Assembly (NCBI GenBank): GCA_035527895.1
Contig: DATKZQ010000046.1
Coordinates: forward strand, 43,720 to 107,719
Origin: JADFWK01 sp035527895
GTDB lineage: Bacteria > Desulfobacterota > DSM-4660 > Desulfatiglandales > B25-G16
Direction: 5' to 3'
DNA: 64,000 nt
The position numbers were made by a program, and so were the translations under genes. Positions 26,240-35,848 of this stretch are shown piece after piece; positions within the stretch are counted from its first letter, which is position 1, and each line of letters begins with the position of its first letter. The notes under the pieces were generated by a model. The model was not told the origin of the DNA and ran no database searches. It saw only the letters and a list, made by a program, of their open reading frames with translations.

Positions 26240-26574
26240 TTGCTACGGATCCAAGGCTGAAGGATACGGTTGAAAACATCTTTAAGCGATTGAGCAAGAG
26301 TCAGTGGGTGCCCTTTAATGGGTGACGACTTTTCACCCCGTGGGGTGTTGGTTAATTCCAGCAATCGCCCGGAGCGTGGCCGTAGCCTCTCATGCGACGG
26401 CCGTTCGCGGCGCCAGGTGCGCGAAGGGCCGCACGGGGCGTCGGGGACATCCGTTTCGTTCGAAAACCGTTCATAACGGGCAAACGGGTATCGCCGGCCA
26501 TATGAAGAGCATGCCTATTCCCTCTGGTTCTGCCGGCGGGATCCAAGGCCTGGATGGGGCATGTTCCGGTTGGC

Positions 26575-27885
26575 CTAAAACGGATTGAGCCACCGAAGTA
26601 TTAGGAAGTACAGGATGCCGGCGAAAAGCAGTACGAGGCAGGGGACAAGCAGATATCGGTACACCTTACCGAGGCCGGTTCCGAAGTATTCGTTCGAGAG
26701 GAGCAGACAGATATGCAAGGGCGAAACAAGTACGCCCACAAAGCCGCTGACGAGCCCCAGCATCATGTAGCTCAGAATCAAGTGGTCTTGACCGAATGCC
26801 TGTACCAGCGCGATCAAGATGGGGAAGGTGGTGCCCACGTATCCAACCGTGATTCCCACGATAAGGCCGACGAGGAACGGGAGCACGACGGTTATGGCCA
26901 ACAGGGGGATGTGCACGGCCATGAGCTCATCGGTGATGGCCTGAACCGCATGGCTGTCTCCCAGGATGCCCTTGAACGCAAAAATAGAGGCCACCATATA
27001 GATCATAAGGAGAAGCTGCCGGTTCTTTAACAGCCGCAGTCTTCGGGCCGCGGACATCCGGTCGCCGTTCCAGACCCAGCCGATGGACAGGCAGAGCGAT
27101 ATGATGAGGCCGACCTCTTTGGCAGTTTTCGCAAAGAGCACCTTGAACGGAGGGACGGTTGAGAAGACGGCGCCAAGCACAACGCCGAGGCCGATTGCAA
27201 TGAGAATGGGAGTCATTTCTTTGACAAACGGGCCCAACGGAGGACGGGGTTGCTGGACGGAGGTGTTTCTGCTGTGGTCCGGGCCGAGGCCTGCTCTCCT
27301 CAGGGGCCACCAGCCCGAGTAGAACGCTACGATTGTGATCGGAAACAGCGTGAGGACAAACACCCACAGATCGATCTCGGCCAGGGTAGTGGTGAGGAGC
27401 ACCCCCGGATACAGGGGCCACCAGTATTCCCAGATGTGACGATACCAGTAGTTGATATAGCTGAGCTGGCTTGCACTGAGAGAGAGGGGGGCGCCCAGGT
27501 TCTTGACCATGGGGGCCGAAAAGATAGCGCCGCCGGGCATGGGCAGGAGGCCGATCAAGGCGGGAAATGCCACCACATTTAATTTAGGGCTTTTCACCAG
27601 TCCTTGAAAGCTTTCCAGCAGCCGCTGCATCTGACCGGCCTGTTCCAGGCTGTGACTGAGCAACAGGATGAGCGAGACCACTGCGGCCAGAGACAAGGTT
27701 TTTGGGTAGGTAATCGAAGCTATAATGGACCGTAGTATGGCTCCTGGGGTTAACCCAAAAACCACCCCCAAGACAATGGCTCCCAGCAAAAAGGCGTTTC
27801 CGAAGGATAGCTTCTTCCTGATGCCGACGAGGAGGATAGCAAAGACGAAACCAACCCGAAGGATAGCTGGAATGCTCTCTACCAT
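26575..27885 (-). CDS. DUF401-family membrane permease
   Basis: 436 residues with about ten membrane segments. The family motifs are FPALIGLLPMPGGAIFSAPM and VGYVGTTFPILIALV, which place it with DUF401 (TIGR00529), in the ion-transporter superfamily near gluconate and citrate permeases. The substrate is unknown. Common in Deltaproteobacteria and methanogens. No co-transcribed gene. Confidence 0.85.
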   Translation of the reverse strand: MVESIPAILRVGFVFAILLVGIRKKLSFGNAFLLGAIVLGVVFGLTPGAILRSIIASITYPKTLSLAAVVSLILLLSHSLEQAGQMQRLLESFQGLVKSPKLNVVAFPALIGLLPMPGGAIFSAPMVKNLGAPLSLSASQLSYINYWYRHIWEYWWPLYPGVLLTTTLAEIDLWVFVLTLFPITIVAFYSGWWPLRRAGLGPDHSRNTSVQQPRPPLGPFVKEMTPILIAIGLGVVLGAVFSTVPPFKVLFAKTAKEVGLIISLCLSIGWVWNGDRMSAARRLRLLKNRQLLLMIYMVASIFAFKGILGDSHAVQAITDELMAVHIPLLAITVVLPFLVGLIVGITVGYVGTTFPILIALVQAFGQDHLILSYMMLGLVSGFVGVLVSPLHICLLLSNEYFGTGLGKVYRYLLVPCLVLLFAGILYFLILRWLNPF

Positions 27886-28238
27886 TTCACCAAGTTGCGT
27901 TTCAATTTCTTTTCACCGTACCCGCGCTGCAGTTTGCCCTGATCCATCGAACCATCGGACCTCTCGAGCCCGTACGGATAGGCGCTAATGCGGGTGCCAT
28001 GAGAATCTGGAAGCAGTAGAAATTAAAGAAATCCGAGCATAATGTCAAAGAAAATGTCGGCGTGACTTCCATGAAAACCGTCACGGGCTGCAGGACGATG
28101 CAATCATCTGTACGGCCTCAGTCCTCTGTGGTCGTTCCAGTGCCCGGACGCCACAGCGCAGGGCACGAGGACGCAGAGCGAGCCCATGGAAAGGAAAGAT
28201 TTGCCCCGCGTTTAAAGTCCTGCTAAACTCACGGCGTT
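27886..28238. other. Divergent intergenic spacer
   Basis: Between the DUF401 and dipeptidase genes. I see no recognisable gene, repeat or strong promoter. Confidence 0.4.
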
Positions 28239-28364
28239 ATGGCGTTCCTGGATGAACAACTGCTGATGGAGGCCAGAGGTTTTATCAGAGAGATCCTGCC
28301 CAGGGACGGCGAGGATGATCGCCCCCGCAGGAGCATTATGAACAAGGGGAATATGGAGCCTTAA
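28239..28364 (+). CDS. Small ORF upstream of pepD
   Basis: 41 codons (MAFLDEQLLMEARGFIREIL at the start), ending 11 bases before the pepD ATG; its TAA overlaps the pepD ribosome site AAGGAGGG. The amphipathic N-terminal half suggests a helix. I know no family. It could be a translational leader that couples ribosomes to pepD, or chance. Confidence 0.3.
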   Translation: MAFLDEQLLMEARGFIREILPRDGEDDRPRRSIMNKGNMEP

Positions 28365-28375
28365 GGAGGGTGAAA

Positions 28376-29824
28376 ATGAAGGAGAAGACACGGGCGGTTC
28401 TCGAGGTTTTTGAGGAGATCAGCCGCATTCCGCGGTGCTCAAAGAACGAGGCTGCCATTGAGAGCTGGCTGATGAGGTGGGCGGAAGACAGGGGCTTTCA
28501 GGGAAAGCGGGACAAGGCAGGTAATATTGTTGTCAGGGTTCCTGCCGCAAGCGGCTACGAGAACAGGCCCCCTGTAGTGCTCCAAGGTCACCTGGACATG
28601 GTATGCCAGAAGACCCCTGACTCGAACCACGACTTCACAAAGGATCCGATACGGATTGTCTACGACGGTGACTGGCTCACGGCCGACAGGACCACGCTCG
28701 GTGCAGACAACGGAATAGGTCTCGCGCTCGGGCTTGCCCTGGCCACAGATGACGACGTTGAGCGCCCTCCCATTGAGCTCCTCTTTACCGTGGATGAGGA
28801 AACCGGTCTTACCGGGGCAAACCTGCTTGAACCGGGATTTATTGAAGGAAGGATTCTCTTGAACCTGGATTCAGAAAGTGAAGGGGTTTTCATTGTCGGC
28901 TGCGCCGGCGGGCAGCACACGGAGGTAACGCTTCCTCTTTCTTTTTTGCCTCTTCCCGAAAACTATGATGCGTGGAAGCTGACGGCTCACGGGATGAGAG
29001 GAGGTCATTCCGGTATTGATATCCATAAGTTCAGGGCCAATGCGATCAAGGTGCTTGCCCGCGCCCTCGATGCGGCAAGAAGAAAGGCCGAGATACGGAT
29101 ACTGGCCGTCAAGGGCGGCTCCGCCCACAACGCCATTGCCCGTGATGCGGAAGCGGCTCTCGTCTGCGCTCCGTCGCAGTCCTCAGCCCTGAAGGATGCT
29201 GTAAAGGTATTCGAGAAAGCAGTACAAGGCGAGTATGTATCAACTGAACAGGAAATGGCAGTTACCCTTGCTGAGGAAGGTATGAGCGAAAAAACCAGCG
29301 CATTTACCAAAGAATGCACCGACATAGCCATTGATCTCATGCTTGCCATACCGCACGGGGTTTCCGAGATGTCGGCAAAGGTAGAAGGCCACGTTGAGAC
29401 ATCCAATAACTTTGCTATCATCGAGACCAAAAACAAGGAGCTGCACATCCTATCGAGCCAGCGGAGCTCGGTGATGTCGCGGCTTTCGGCCATTACGGCC
29501 CAGATCGAGGCGGCGGCGGCACTCGCAGGTGCGAGGGCCGAGACGGGAGGGGGATATCCTGCTTGGCAGCCCGATATGAACTCACCGCTCTTGAAGCGCT
29601 GCAAGGAGGTGTATCAAAGGCTTTTTGGCAAGGAGCCCGTAGTTGAGGTGATTCACGCGGGCCTTGAGTGCGGCATCATCAGCTCGAAGTATGAGGGAAT
29701 GGACGCCATTTCGGTGGGCCCCACGCTGGAGAACCCTCACTCTCCCGATGAAAGGCTCTACATCCCGTCTGTTGCAAAAGTATGGGATTTTCTCGTTGAG
29801 CTCTTGAAGTCTTACGGAGCTTGA
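28376..29824 (+). CDS. pepD: Aminoacyl-histidine dipeptidase (M20 family, cytosol non-specific dipeptidase)
   Basis: 482 residues. M20 metal ligands are visible: VVLQGHLDMVCQK (His, Asp), LGADNGIGLA (bridging Asp), VDEETGLTGA (catalytic Glu and Glu ligand), NLDSESEG, and HAGLECGII near the end. PepD is a zinc dimer that hydrolyses many dipeptides including Xaa-His. The dimerisation domain insert (about 185-400) has the usual GGHSGIDIHKFRANA. I start at the ATG at 28376 with GGAGG six bases upstream rather than at the GTG at 28370. Confidence 0.93.
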   Translation: MKEKTRAVLEVFEEISRIPRCSKNEAAIESWLMRWAEDRGFQGKRDKAGNIVVRVPAASGYENRPPVVLQGHLDMVCQKTPDSNHDFTKDPIRIVYDGDWLTADRTTLGADNGIGLALGLALATDDDVERPPIELLFTVDEETGLTGANLLEPGFIEGRILLNLDSESEGVFIVGCAGGQHTEVTLPLSFLPLPENYDAWKLTAHGMRGGHSGIDIHKFRANAIKVLARALDAARRKAEIRILAVKGGSAHNAIARDAEAALVCAPSQSSALKDAVKVFEKAVQGEYVSTEQEMAVTLAEEGMSEKTSAFTKECTDIAIDLMLAIPHGVSEMSAKVEGHVETSNNFAIIETKNKELHILSSQRSSVMSRLSAITAQIEAAAALAGARAETGGGYPAWQPDMNSPLLKRCKEVYQRLFGKEPVVEVIHAGLECGIISSKYEGMDAISVGPTLENPHSPDERLYIPSVAKVWDFLVELLKSYGA

Positions 29825-29891
29825 ATTACCTAGCCTTTTGGACCTTTGAGCAAACGGTCCGTACCAAGGGGGTTGAATATGAAATGGGCGT

Positions 29892-30515
29892 TCAGGGCTC
29901 CCGTTTCTGGACGCCGCTTGCGGCCATGAGCCTTTCAAGGGCCTCGTATGGTTGGGCTCCCACTGCGGTCTGGCTATTCATGACAAAGGTAGGAACCGCG
30001 GTTACGCCCATGGCGTGGGAACGTGACCAGTCCTCATCCACGGCCTGCTTAAAGGCCCTGGATTCGAGCACCTCTTGAGCCTCTTTACCGGGAAGTCCCA
30101 CCGATCCTGCCAGTACCGCGAGGACCGGGATTTTTCCGATGTTTTTGCCGTCCACGAAATACGCTCGAAAAACGGCGTTGTGGAACCGGTCGCCCCTGCC
30201 CTTACTCTCGGCCCACTTGCCCAGCTCCTGAGCCAGGCGGCTGTTGAAGGTTTTCTCGCGTTTTCCCAGGGGCAATCCTGCCTCATCGGCTACCTCCCTG
30301 AGTCGCGTCATCATCTCATCGATATCCACGTTACGACCGGCAAAAAGCTCCTCGAGCTTGAGCCCCTCCTCCGGAGTGTCGGGGTGCAAGGGGAAAGCGG
30401 TCCACCGAATATCTATCTCATATTCCTTACGTAATCGTTCGATACGCCCGGTAACGAAATAGCACCAGGGTCAGACGTAGTCGCTGAATACCTCGAGGGT
30501 CTTTGGTTCTGCCAT
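29892..30515 (-). CDS. FrnE/DsbA-family thioredoxin-fold oxidoreductase with selenocysteine (UxxC)
   Basis: Read through a TGA at 30473-30471, the frame gives 207 residues, the normal family length. It begins MAEPKTLEVFSDYV-U-PWCY: the family motif is C-P-W-C, so Sec15 replaces the first active-site Cys and Cys18 is the partner. Downstream, IRWTAFPLHPDTPEEG, FRAYFVDGKNIG and GVTAVPTFVMNSQTAVGAQP (with the cis-Pro loop) are typical of FrnE. AGGAG precedes the ATG, a TTGACA-N17-TATCTT promoter lies at 30635-30607, and a hairpin fits a SECIS 13-33 bases after the TGA. It would act as a cytosolic thiol/selenol oxidoreductase or isomerase. A plain annotation would start at 30389 and lose the active site. 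Confidence 0.88.
30438..30458 (-). promoter_or_regulatory. Candidate bacterial SECIS hairpin in the FrnE-like gene
   Basis: UUCGUUAC-CGGGC-GUAUCGAA: eight positions per arm with one U-U mismatch and a five-base loop of mostly G. The loop is 21-25 bases after the UGA, within the spacing used by SelB-dependent bacterial hairpins. Confidence 0.65.
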
Positions 30516-30606
30516 GAGGCTCCTGTTGTTCCGGATGGTCGGATTCGTTGATTTGAGGGTTTCACTGAAACAACATAACAAGAAGCGATCGCTCAATCTG
30601 GTTCGA

Positions 30607-30635
30607 AAGATACGAAACGTGTGCCTTTGTGTCAA
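30607..30635 (-). promoter_or_regulatory. Promoter of the FrnE-like selenoprotein gene
   Basis: CC-TTGACA (box 30635-30630), 17 bases, TATCTT (30612-30607); predicted start near 30600, about 85 bases before the ATG. Confidence 0.6.
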
Positions 30636-30675
30636 GGAAAGAAAGGGGTATGACGGGGTTGTTGGTGGCGACAGG

Positions 30676-30707
30676 CAAAAGGCAGGGCCGTGAGACCCTG
30701 CCTTTTG
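30676..30707 (-). terminator. Hairpin terminator downstream of the small Arg-rich gene
   Basis: A 12-bp perfect stem (CAAAAGGCAGGG and its complement) with an 8-base loop; the stem itself ends in TTTTG. It lies between the stop of the 62-residue gene and the promoter of the FrnE-like gene. Confidence 0.65.
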
Positions 30708-30767
30708 TACTCAACATAGGAGGAGGGTAAGTTATGTCGAGAAAAGTAGTCTTTTGCTACAGTTATT

Positions 30768-30956
30768 CTACTGGTACACCAACACACTGTACCAGTCTTC
30801 TACGCGCAGCCAGCCTCTTCTCCGCTCCAGATTGGATCTTCGTTCCTTCCAGCTCCTTCTCTCGATCCCCCCTTTCAGGAAGTAATCAAGGTTGTGTACC
30901 CTGCGCCTGTCGTGTCCACAGCGACGATCAATGCGAGAATGCCTCTTATTCAGCAT
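30768..30956 (-). CDS. Small Arg-rich protein typical of Deltaproteobacteria
   Basis: 62 residues, very basic, with repeats of the ERRxxxERR kind (IDRRCGHDRRR, GGIERRSWKERRSNLERRR) and the ending GWLRVEDWYSVLVYQ. I recall similar small proteins with 'RRKxWxRVxxWxSV' endings throughout this group; their role is unknown (RNA binding is a guess from charge). A terminator follows. Confidence 0.6.
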   Translation of the reverse strand: MLNKRHSRIDRRCGHDRRRVHNLDYFLKGGIERRSWKERRSNLERRRGWLRVEDWYSVLVYQ

Positions 30957-32217
30957 TTCCGGCCCCGGCGTCTAACGTATTGGAAACGGCCTTTGCCAAT
31001 CTCCCCGGTGATTCATGGCTAATTAACGCTTTTTCACCTTTTCCATAACATCATAATGCCGATTTATCAAACAAAAAAGGTGAATCACCCTCTTGATTGC
31101 CCAGCTCACCCAGACAAATATTAGGGCTTCGTACCACTTACCGAGTGAACCAGAGAACCCTTTGCTGAGCCCCCTGTCTATCAACCGGCATTGCACATGA
31201 AGCGGGTTCAAGCGATGTTGAATCGTGAGAAATGTTCCTACCAACGTCTTTTATCCATATATACAATCGGCCGCGCCTTTGATGCCCATTCCTGCTAAGG
31301 GGGCTCAGGCAAGTTAGGGTCATCTGGTATCGGATACTGCCAACTATCCGGTCGATATTGACTGTTGAGCCGGTAATGAACCAAGAGACCGTGCCATGCA
31401 TGAAAAAGGCTTCCCGAAATACCGTGACTTTCCGGAGGGGATCTAATTCTCTATATTTTTAAGAGGAACCCGGCAATTTAATTCACGCGCATCCGAGAAG
31501 CCCCTTTTCGCTCCCTGAAAAGGCTTTAGAAAATGCCCCCCAGTGCCAAAAGCCCTTGGCGCATCCTAGGACTTGAGATGTTCATACCGCCCCCAAGACG
31601 GGGGCCGCCTTTACAGGGAAACTTCTTCGCTTTACGATTATTGTCTAGCGTGTCTTTTAAGGTTTTTCAATCAGGTAATTAACTCAAAAACAAGAAAACT
31701 ACCCCCAGTTATGAATGGGGTGATTCTTCTGTTAGAATGTACCCCTATGCTTGGTAGGCAGAAATACCTAACGGAAAAAGTCACCTAGATCGTCTTTGGT
31801 GATATGAGTCGCTTCTTGTATGCATCAGATAGTCTTTCAGGAGGCCTTGAAGGTAGAGCAGACTATTTGTGTCAAGCGCATGGGACGCGAAATTTCCGCC
31901 TCGGAAAGAGCAAGGCTCGGCATGAGTGTCAGATGTTCTTTTTGGAGAGCTACAAGGTGCTGTGCCGATGCTCTCAAAGGGCTTGCTCACATAGAATATG
32001 AAAGCGAGGTCTTCAGCGTTCCTCGCAGAACGAGGCATATGCCCGGAATAGTGTTTAAGGCCAAACAATCAAAAGGCAATGTTGCCTGTCAAAACGGGAC
32101 ACCCTAAGAGAGCATGGACTACGCATTGAAGTCAACACGCTGTTAAGTGGGAAGGACCTGGTGGTCTGTGAAATCCATTTCCAGTGCCCAGGTTTGGACC
32201 AACGCTTACCGGTGGGG
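30957..32217. other. 1.26-kb stretch without a recognised gene
   Basis: Several short open frames occur on both strands but none resembles a known family or has a good ribosome site. Local hairpins (for example around 31498-31530, agccccttttcgc..aaaaggct) suggest decayed intergenic DNA. Confidence 0.4.
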
Positions 32218-32859
32218 CTAGAGATCAATATAGTATCTTTTCTTTCTCCTGGAAACCTGGCCGGCAATCAATCCCAAGCAGAACACGGCGGCTCCCGCCA
32301 GGAACCACCGGAGCTTTCCTGAACCCCCGAGGGTTTCGATTTGCTTTTGAAGGTTCCTCAGTTCCGTATTCAATCCGGCATTTGTCGCCTTAAGCTTGTT
32401 TCGTTCATCTACCAACTTGGCTGCGTTTTGCTCGAGTTCCTTAACCTTTTGAAGGTAACTCTGCTCTGCTGCCTTGAGCTTATCAAGAAACGGGTTCTCG
32501 GCTCCCTCGTACTCCTTGATTTTTTCCCGCAAACGATTCAACTCATCCTTCAATCGCGCTATGATGATCGCTTTAGGGGTTTCGGCGGTGATATACTGCT
32601 CAGCTACCCACCCCTCTTCACCTGCCTCGGTCTGTACCCGAAGGTAGCGCCCGCTTTCTTCGAGTACCTCGACAGGGGCACCTGTCGTGAGGGTCCTTAG
32701 TACCCTGCCATCTGAATTCGGGGCTTCTCGGAGAGTAATAATGAGCATGTCCGACACGTATCTCCTTTCAGCCTGGGCAGTTCCCACTTGAGCAGACAGG
32801 AGTATAAGCAGTGAGAAAAGGAGCATGAGGCTCGGTTTTCTGATTCTTGAGACCGTCAT
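32218..32859 (-). CDS. SH3 domain protein with coiled coil and C-terminal membrane anchor (TIGR04211-like)
   Basis: About 213 residues from the ATG at 32859 (GGAGG seven bases upstream). Signal peptide (LMLLFSLLILLSAQVGTAQA), bacterial SH3 domain (about 32-95: RYVSDMLIITLREAPNSDGR, EGWVAEQYI), a coiled coil (about 105-185, rich in KLKAAEQ/LEQNAAKL heptads) and a C-terminal membrane helix (WFLAGAAVFCLGLIAGQV) with a basic tail. Same design as E. coli YgiM. Probably periplasmic, tethered to the inner membrane. Confidence 0.88.
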   Translation of the reverse strand: MTVSRIRKPSLMLLFSLLILLSAQVGTAQAERRYVSDMLIITLREAPNSDGRVLRTLTTGAPVEVLEESGRYLRVQTEAGEEGWVAEQYITAETPKAIIIARLKDELNRLREKIKEYEGAENPFLDKLKAAEQSYLQKVKELEQNAAKLVDERNKLKATNAGLNTELRNLQKQIETLGGSGKLRWFLAGAAVFCLGLIAGQVSRRKKRYYIDL

Positions 32860-33323
32860 GGCAATCCCTCCAAAGATGGCATTAGGGCTAAAGGTGATAA
32901 AAGGGCTGAACAAGGTTTTGAAAGCTGACCTGCGGTGATATGCAGCATAACGGATCAAACCTTCACGCTAGCAGTGGTTGGTGAGAATGCGAATAAACCA
33001 CGTTGCTCAATCTATCCGTTCATCTGCGGAAAGGAAAGACGAACGAGCCTGAACATAGGGTAAGCTACCCTTATTACAAAAATCTGTCAAGGGGGTATAA
33101 GGCTCTAAGGAAAACAGGACGGGGAGGAAAGGATATGTGTTTCAAGGTTGGGGCATAAGGAATGATTTGACTCTTGGTGCTTGGGCGAGCCGCCATCAAG
33201 AAATGTAACGACTCATGGCGCTGGAATCTGCGGAGCAATGACCCCCGCACCAGCGGGTTGTCCTGGGGAAAAATAAGGTTATGGGCGATCCCTTTGGATA
33301 TTCTGCCTTCTTTTGCACAAGTA
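32860..33323. other. Intergenic region with SH3-gene promoter
   Basis: On the minus strand CC-TTGACA at 33090-33085 is followed after 17 bases by TAGCTT, a moderate promoter for the SH3 gene. The rest shows nothing I recognise. Confidence 0.4.
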
Positions 33324-33827
33324 TCAGATGCCGGGAAGACTCTTCATTTTCTTATCCCAGAACTCTTTATGTTCCTCTCTCCAATTCGGTCCGCTAAACT
33401 TCTTGTCAAAAAAACCGCCGAGCCTTTCATACCACCTGAGCCACGGATTCTTCTTCTTTTCTCTGGCCTCTATAACGTCTGCAACAAACATCTCGATATT
33501 GCCTATTTCATCTTTAGGAACGTAGTAGGAAGCTCCCTCTTCTGCAGATTTCTTCAGGCTCTCTTCGTTCAAGGCATGGGCGGTGAGCATGAGAGCGGGA
33601 ATATTCCGTTTATTGGCAATTTCGAGGAGTTCGAATCCTTTAACGCCCATAATATCGAGGACTACAATGTCGTAATACTCGGTTTCAAGCAGCCCCTTTG
33701 CTTCTTCGAACGTAGAGGCGCGGTCGATCATGCAGGTACTCAGAAGCTCAGTCAAAAGATCAAGGATGTCGGGTTCGTCATCGACGATCAGCACCTTTTT
33801 CCCTTGAAGCACTTTTCTTGTTTCCAT
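33324..33827 (-). CDS. Single-domain response regulator with C-terminal extension
   Basis: 167 residues from the ATG at 33827 (GGGGAG upstream). Receiver: VLIVDDEPDILD, phospho-Asp in VVLDIMGVKGF, Thr in LMLTAHAL, Lys in YYVPKDE. Then about 50 residues (NPWLRWYERLGGFFDKKF ending KEFWDKKM) form an aromatic and basic tail that recurs in receiver proteins of Syntrophobacterales as far as I recall; its partner is unknown. No kinase is adjacent. A TTGACA box with TATTCT lies about 130 bases upstream. Confidence 0.85.
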   Translation of the reverse strand: METRKVLQGKKVLIVDDEPDILDLLTELLSTCMIDRASTFEEAKGLLETEYYDIVVLDIMGVKGFELLEIANKRNIPALMLTAHALNEESLKKSAEEGASYYVPKDEIGNIEMFVADVIEAREKKKNPWLRWYERLGGFFDKKFSGPNWREEHKEFWDKKMKSLPGI

Positions 33828-34222
33828 TCTTATCTCCCCTTGGCATGGCAATTCACGGAAGTGTCACCGTTACTTATTGAGTCCTGAGGACGACTGGAGG
33901 CCAACCTTACCCTAGTTTACTTATAGAATATACTGCATTGCCTATTTGTCAAGGGAATAAGGGGGTGAAATTTCTAACCAGAAGAGTTTGTTCTTCTCGC
34001 GCGTTGATCTTTTCATTTTGAAAAGGAAAAAGGGGCGGCGAGTGGTGGGATTGTCCCAAGAGGTGAGAACTTGAGGGGGCGCCCGTCAGGGCGGCTTATG
34101 GCCCATAGCTCTTAGCTCATGGAAAGAGATACAAGACATAATCGAAGGGCATCGGTGGATAGGGATATGCGATGGGCTCGTTGAGGAACGTCCCTGCTCA
34201 GATCAAAAAAGGAATTCTCTCA
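33828..34222. other. Intergenic region
   Basis: Holds the receiver-gene promoter (TGTCAA on the plus strand at about 33948-33953). The remaining 270 bases show no gene or strong structure. Confidence 0.4.
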
Positions 34223-35848
34223 TTAAAGCAGGATCTGGTTTTCCAAAGATCGCGATTCACCTGCGGAAATAACCCGTATGGCAGGTCGTCCTTTGACCGG
34301 GCATTTAAACTCGCAGATGCCGCAGCCCACGCACTTCCTAAGATCCACATAGGGAAGTTGTGCCAGTTGTTGTTTGCCGTTAGGCCCGGTCACCATCTCT
34401 TTGTGGAAGAATATGGCCTTCGGCGACGTGGGGCAATGCTCCTCACATACAATGCAGGGGCCGTTTCCAGACCAGGGAAGACATCTTCCACGGTCAATGT
34501 ATACTGAACCAATTACTATGGGTGTTTCGATCTTCTCTTCGGCTGAAAACTTTCGAATGGCACCTGTGGGGCAAACATCTCCGCACAGGGTGCAGGTGTA
34601 CTCGCAATAACCTTGGGTCATGATGAGATGGGGAGTCCAAAACCCCGCCATGCCCGCCTCAGTAAGGGTCGGGTTGATTACGTTAGTGGGACAGGCCTTC
34701 ATGCACAGACCGCACCGTTGACAGAGGGTTAGGAAATCCTTCTCCGGTAAAGCCCCCGGAGGCCTAATCAGGCGGGGGTCCGCTACCTTGTGCACCCGGC
34801 CATCGAGCCTTCCAAAAAGGGGCAGGGAAATGCCTCCCATCAAACCTGCCAGTACGGCGCGCCTGCCCATATCCGGACCCCTGTTTAAACGAGGCGATGA
34901 CCACCTGAAGCGAAAGGAGAGGGCGCTTGCAGGGCAAGAGTCAAAGCAGTTAAAGCACATAAGGCATTCTGCGTTCTCCCAGTCCTGGCCGGGTTTCGGT
35001 GAGGCGGCGCCCTGGCAGCTCTTTGTGCACAGTTCACAGTCTGTGCACTTTCCCCGGTCCTTTTCGAGCCTGAGAATGCTAAACCGGGAACAAATTCCCA
35101 GCAATGCCCCAAGGGGGCACAGGACCCGGCACCAGAAGCGCGGTCTGATTCTGTTCAAGAACAGAATACCCAGAAAAACAATCCCAATAAACCAGGCAGT
35201 TTTGTATGCCTTATAGCCGAAACCAAAGAGGAATTGCGCGATAACCTCTCCTCCATAACTCAGCAGGTGAAAAGCCTTACTATCGCTGTTGGCAATTGCT
35301 TCAGAGAATTCCTGCAAGCCCACTGCAGCACCGGGGAATACGGCCAGGGCGAGGGAGCGAAAGAGCAAGGAGAGGGGATCCATCAACCCCGCCATATTGA
35401 GGCCGCAGACTGCTCCCACGAGTACGGTAATCAGGAGAAAATATTTTATCTTCTGACTGGACACCTTTTCATTGGCCCGAATCATGGCATCCCCTTTCAG
35501 TGACGGCCGGAACCAGCTCACCACATGGTGGAGGGTGCCGAGGGGACAGACAAAGCCGCAGAAGATCCTACCCATGAAAAGGGTTACAACAAGCAGGCCC
35601 AGTGCCCACCAAAATCCCTTTATGAGCTGATGTCCTGATATGAGAGAAGAGAGCCAGACCAAAGGATCAAGCTGAAAGAAAAACCCTACCGGATAGTTGA
35701 TCGTTAGATCCGGTTCAGCGGAAAAGAAGACGGAATAGTCCACGAACACATCTCTCGGAAGGCGACTTTCCATGAGGAGAAAGAGGAAGAACAGCAGGAA
35801 AAAGGCTTGAGTGATTCTCCGTATCCAGACGAGTTGTTTTGCCCTCAC
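34223..35848 (-). CDS. Membrane polyferredoxin (NapH/RdxA-like 4Fe-4S protein)
   Basis: 541 residues. The N-terminal half has four to five membrane segments with MGRIFCGFVCPLGTLHH and FWCRVLCPLGALLG, the paired CPLG motifs of NapH/NosR/RdxA-type proteins. It is followed by several 4Fe-4S motifs (CTDCELCTKSC, CLMCFNCFDSC, CQRCGLCMKACP, CTLCGDVCP, CVGCGICEFKCP). A second hydrophobic segment (GRRAVLAGLMGGISLPLFG) resembles a Tat-like stretch in mid-protein. It should carry electrons between the quinone pool and an outside partner. GTG start overlaps the DUF362 stop by four bases (GTGA), so the two are translationally coupled. Confidence 0.88.
   Translation of the reverse strand: MRAKQLVWIRRITQAFFLLFFLFLLMESRLPRDVFVDYSVFFSAEPDLTINYPVGFFFQLDPLVWLSSLISGHQLIKGFWWALGLLVVTLFMGRIFCGFVCPLGTLHHVVSWFRPSLKGDAMIRANEKVSSQKIKYFLLITVLVGAVCGLNMAGLMDPLSLLFRSLALAVFPGAAVGLQEFSEAIANSDSKAFHLLSYGGEVIAQFLFGFGYKAYKTAWFIGIVFLGILFLNRIRPRFWCRVLCPLGALLGICSRFSILRLEKDRGKCTDCELCTKSCQGAASPKPGQDWENAECLMCFNCFDSCPASALSFRFRWSSPRLNRGPDMGRRAVLAGLMGGISLPLFGRLDGRVHKVADPRLIRPPGALPEKDFLTLCQRCGLCMKACPTNVINPTLTEAGMAGFWTPHLIMTQGYCEYTCTLCGDVCPTGAIRKFSAEEKIETPIVIGSVYIDRGRCLPWSGNGPCIVCEEHCPTSPKAIFFHKEMVTGPNGKQQLAQLPYVDLRKCVGCGICEFKCPVKGRPAIRVISAGESRSLENQILL

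Noticed and set aside
31781..32068. Minus-strand frame containing MPRSARN, like a RAYT start
   Set aside because: No HUH motif or other transposase residues follow; probably chance.
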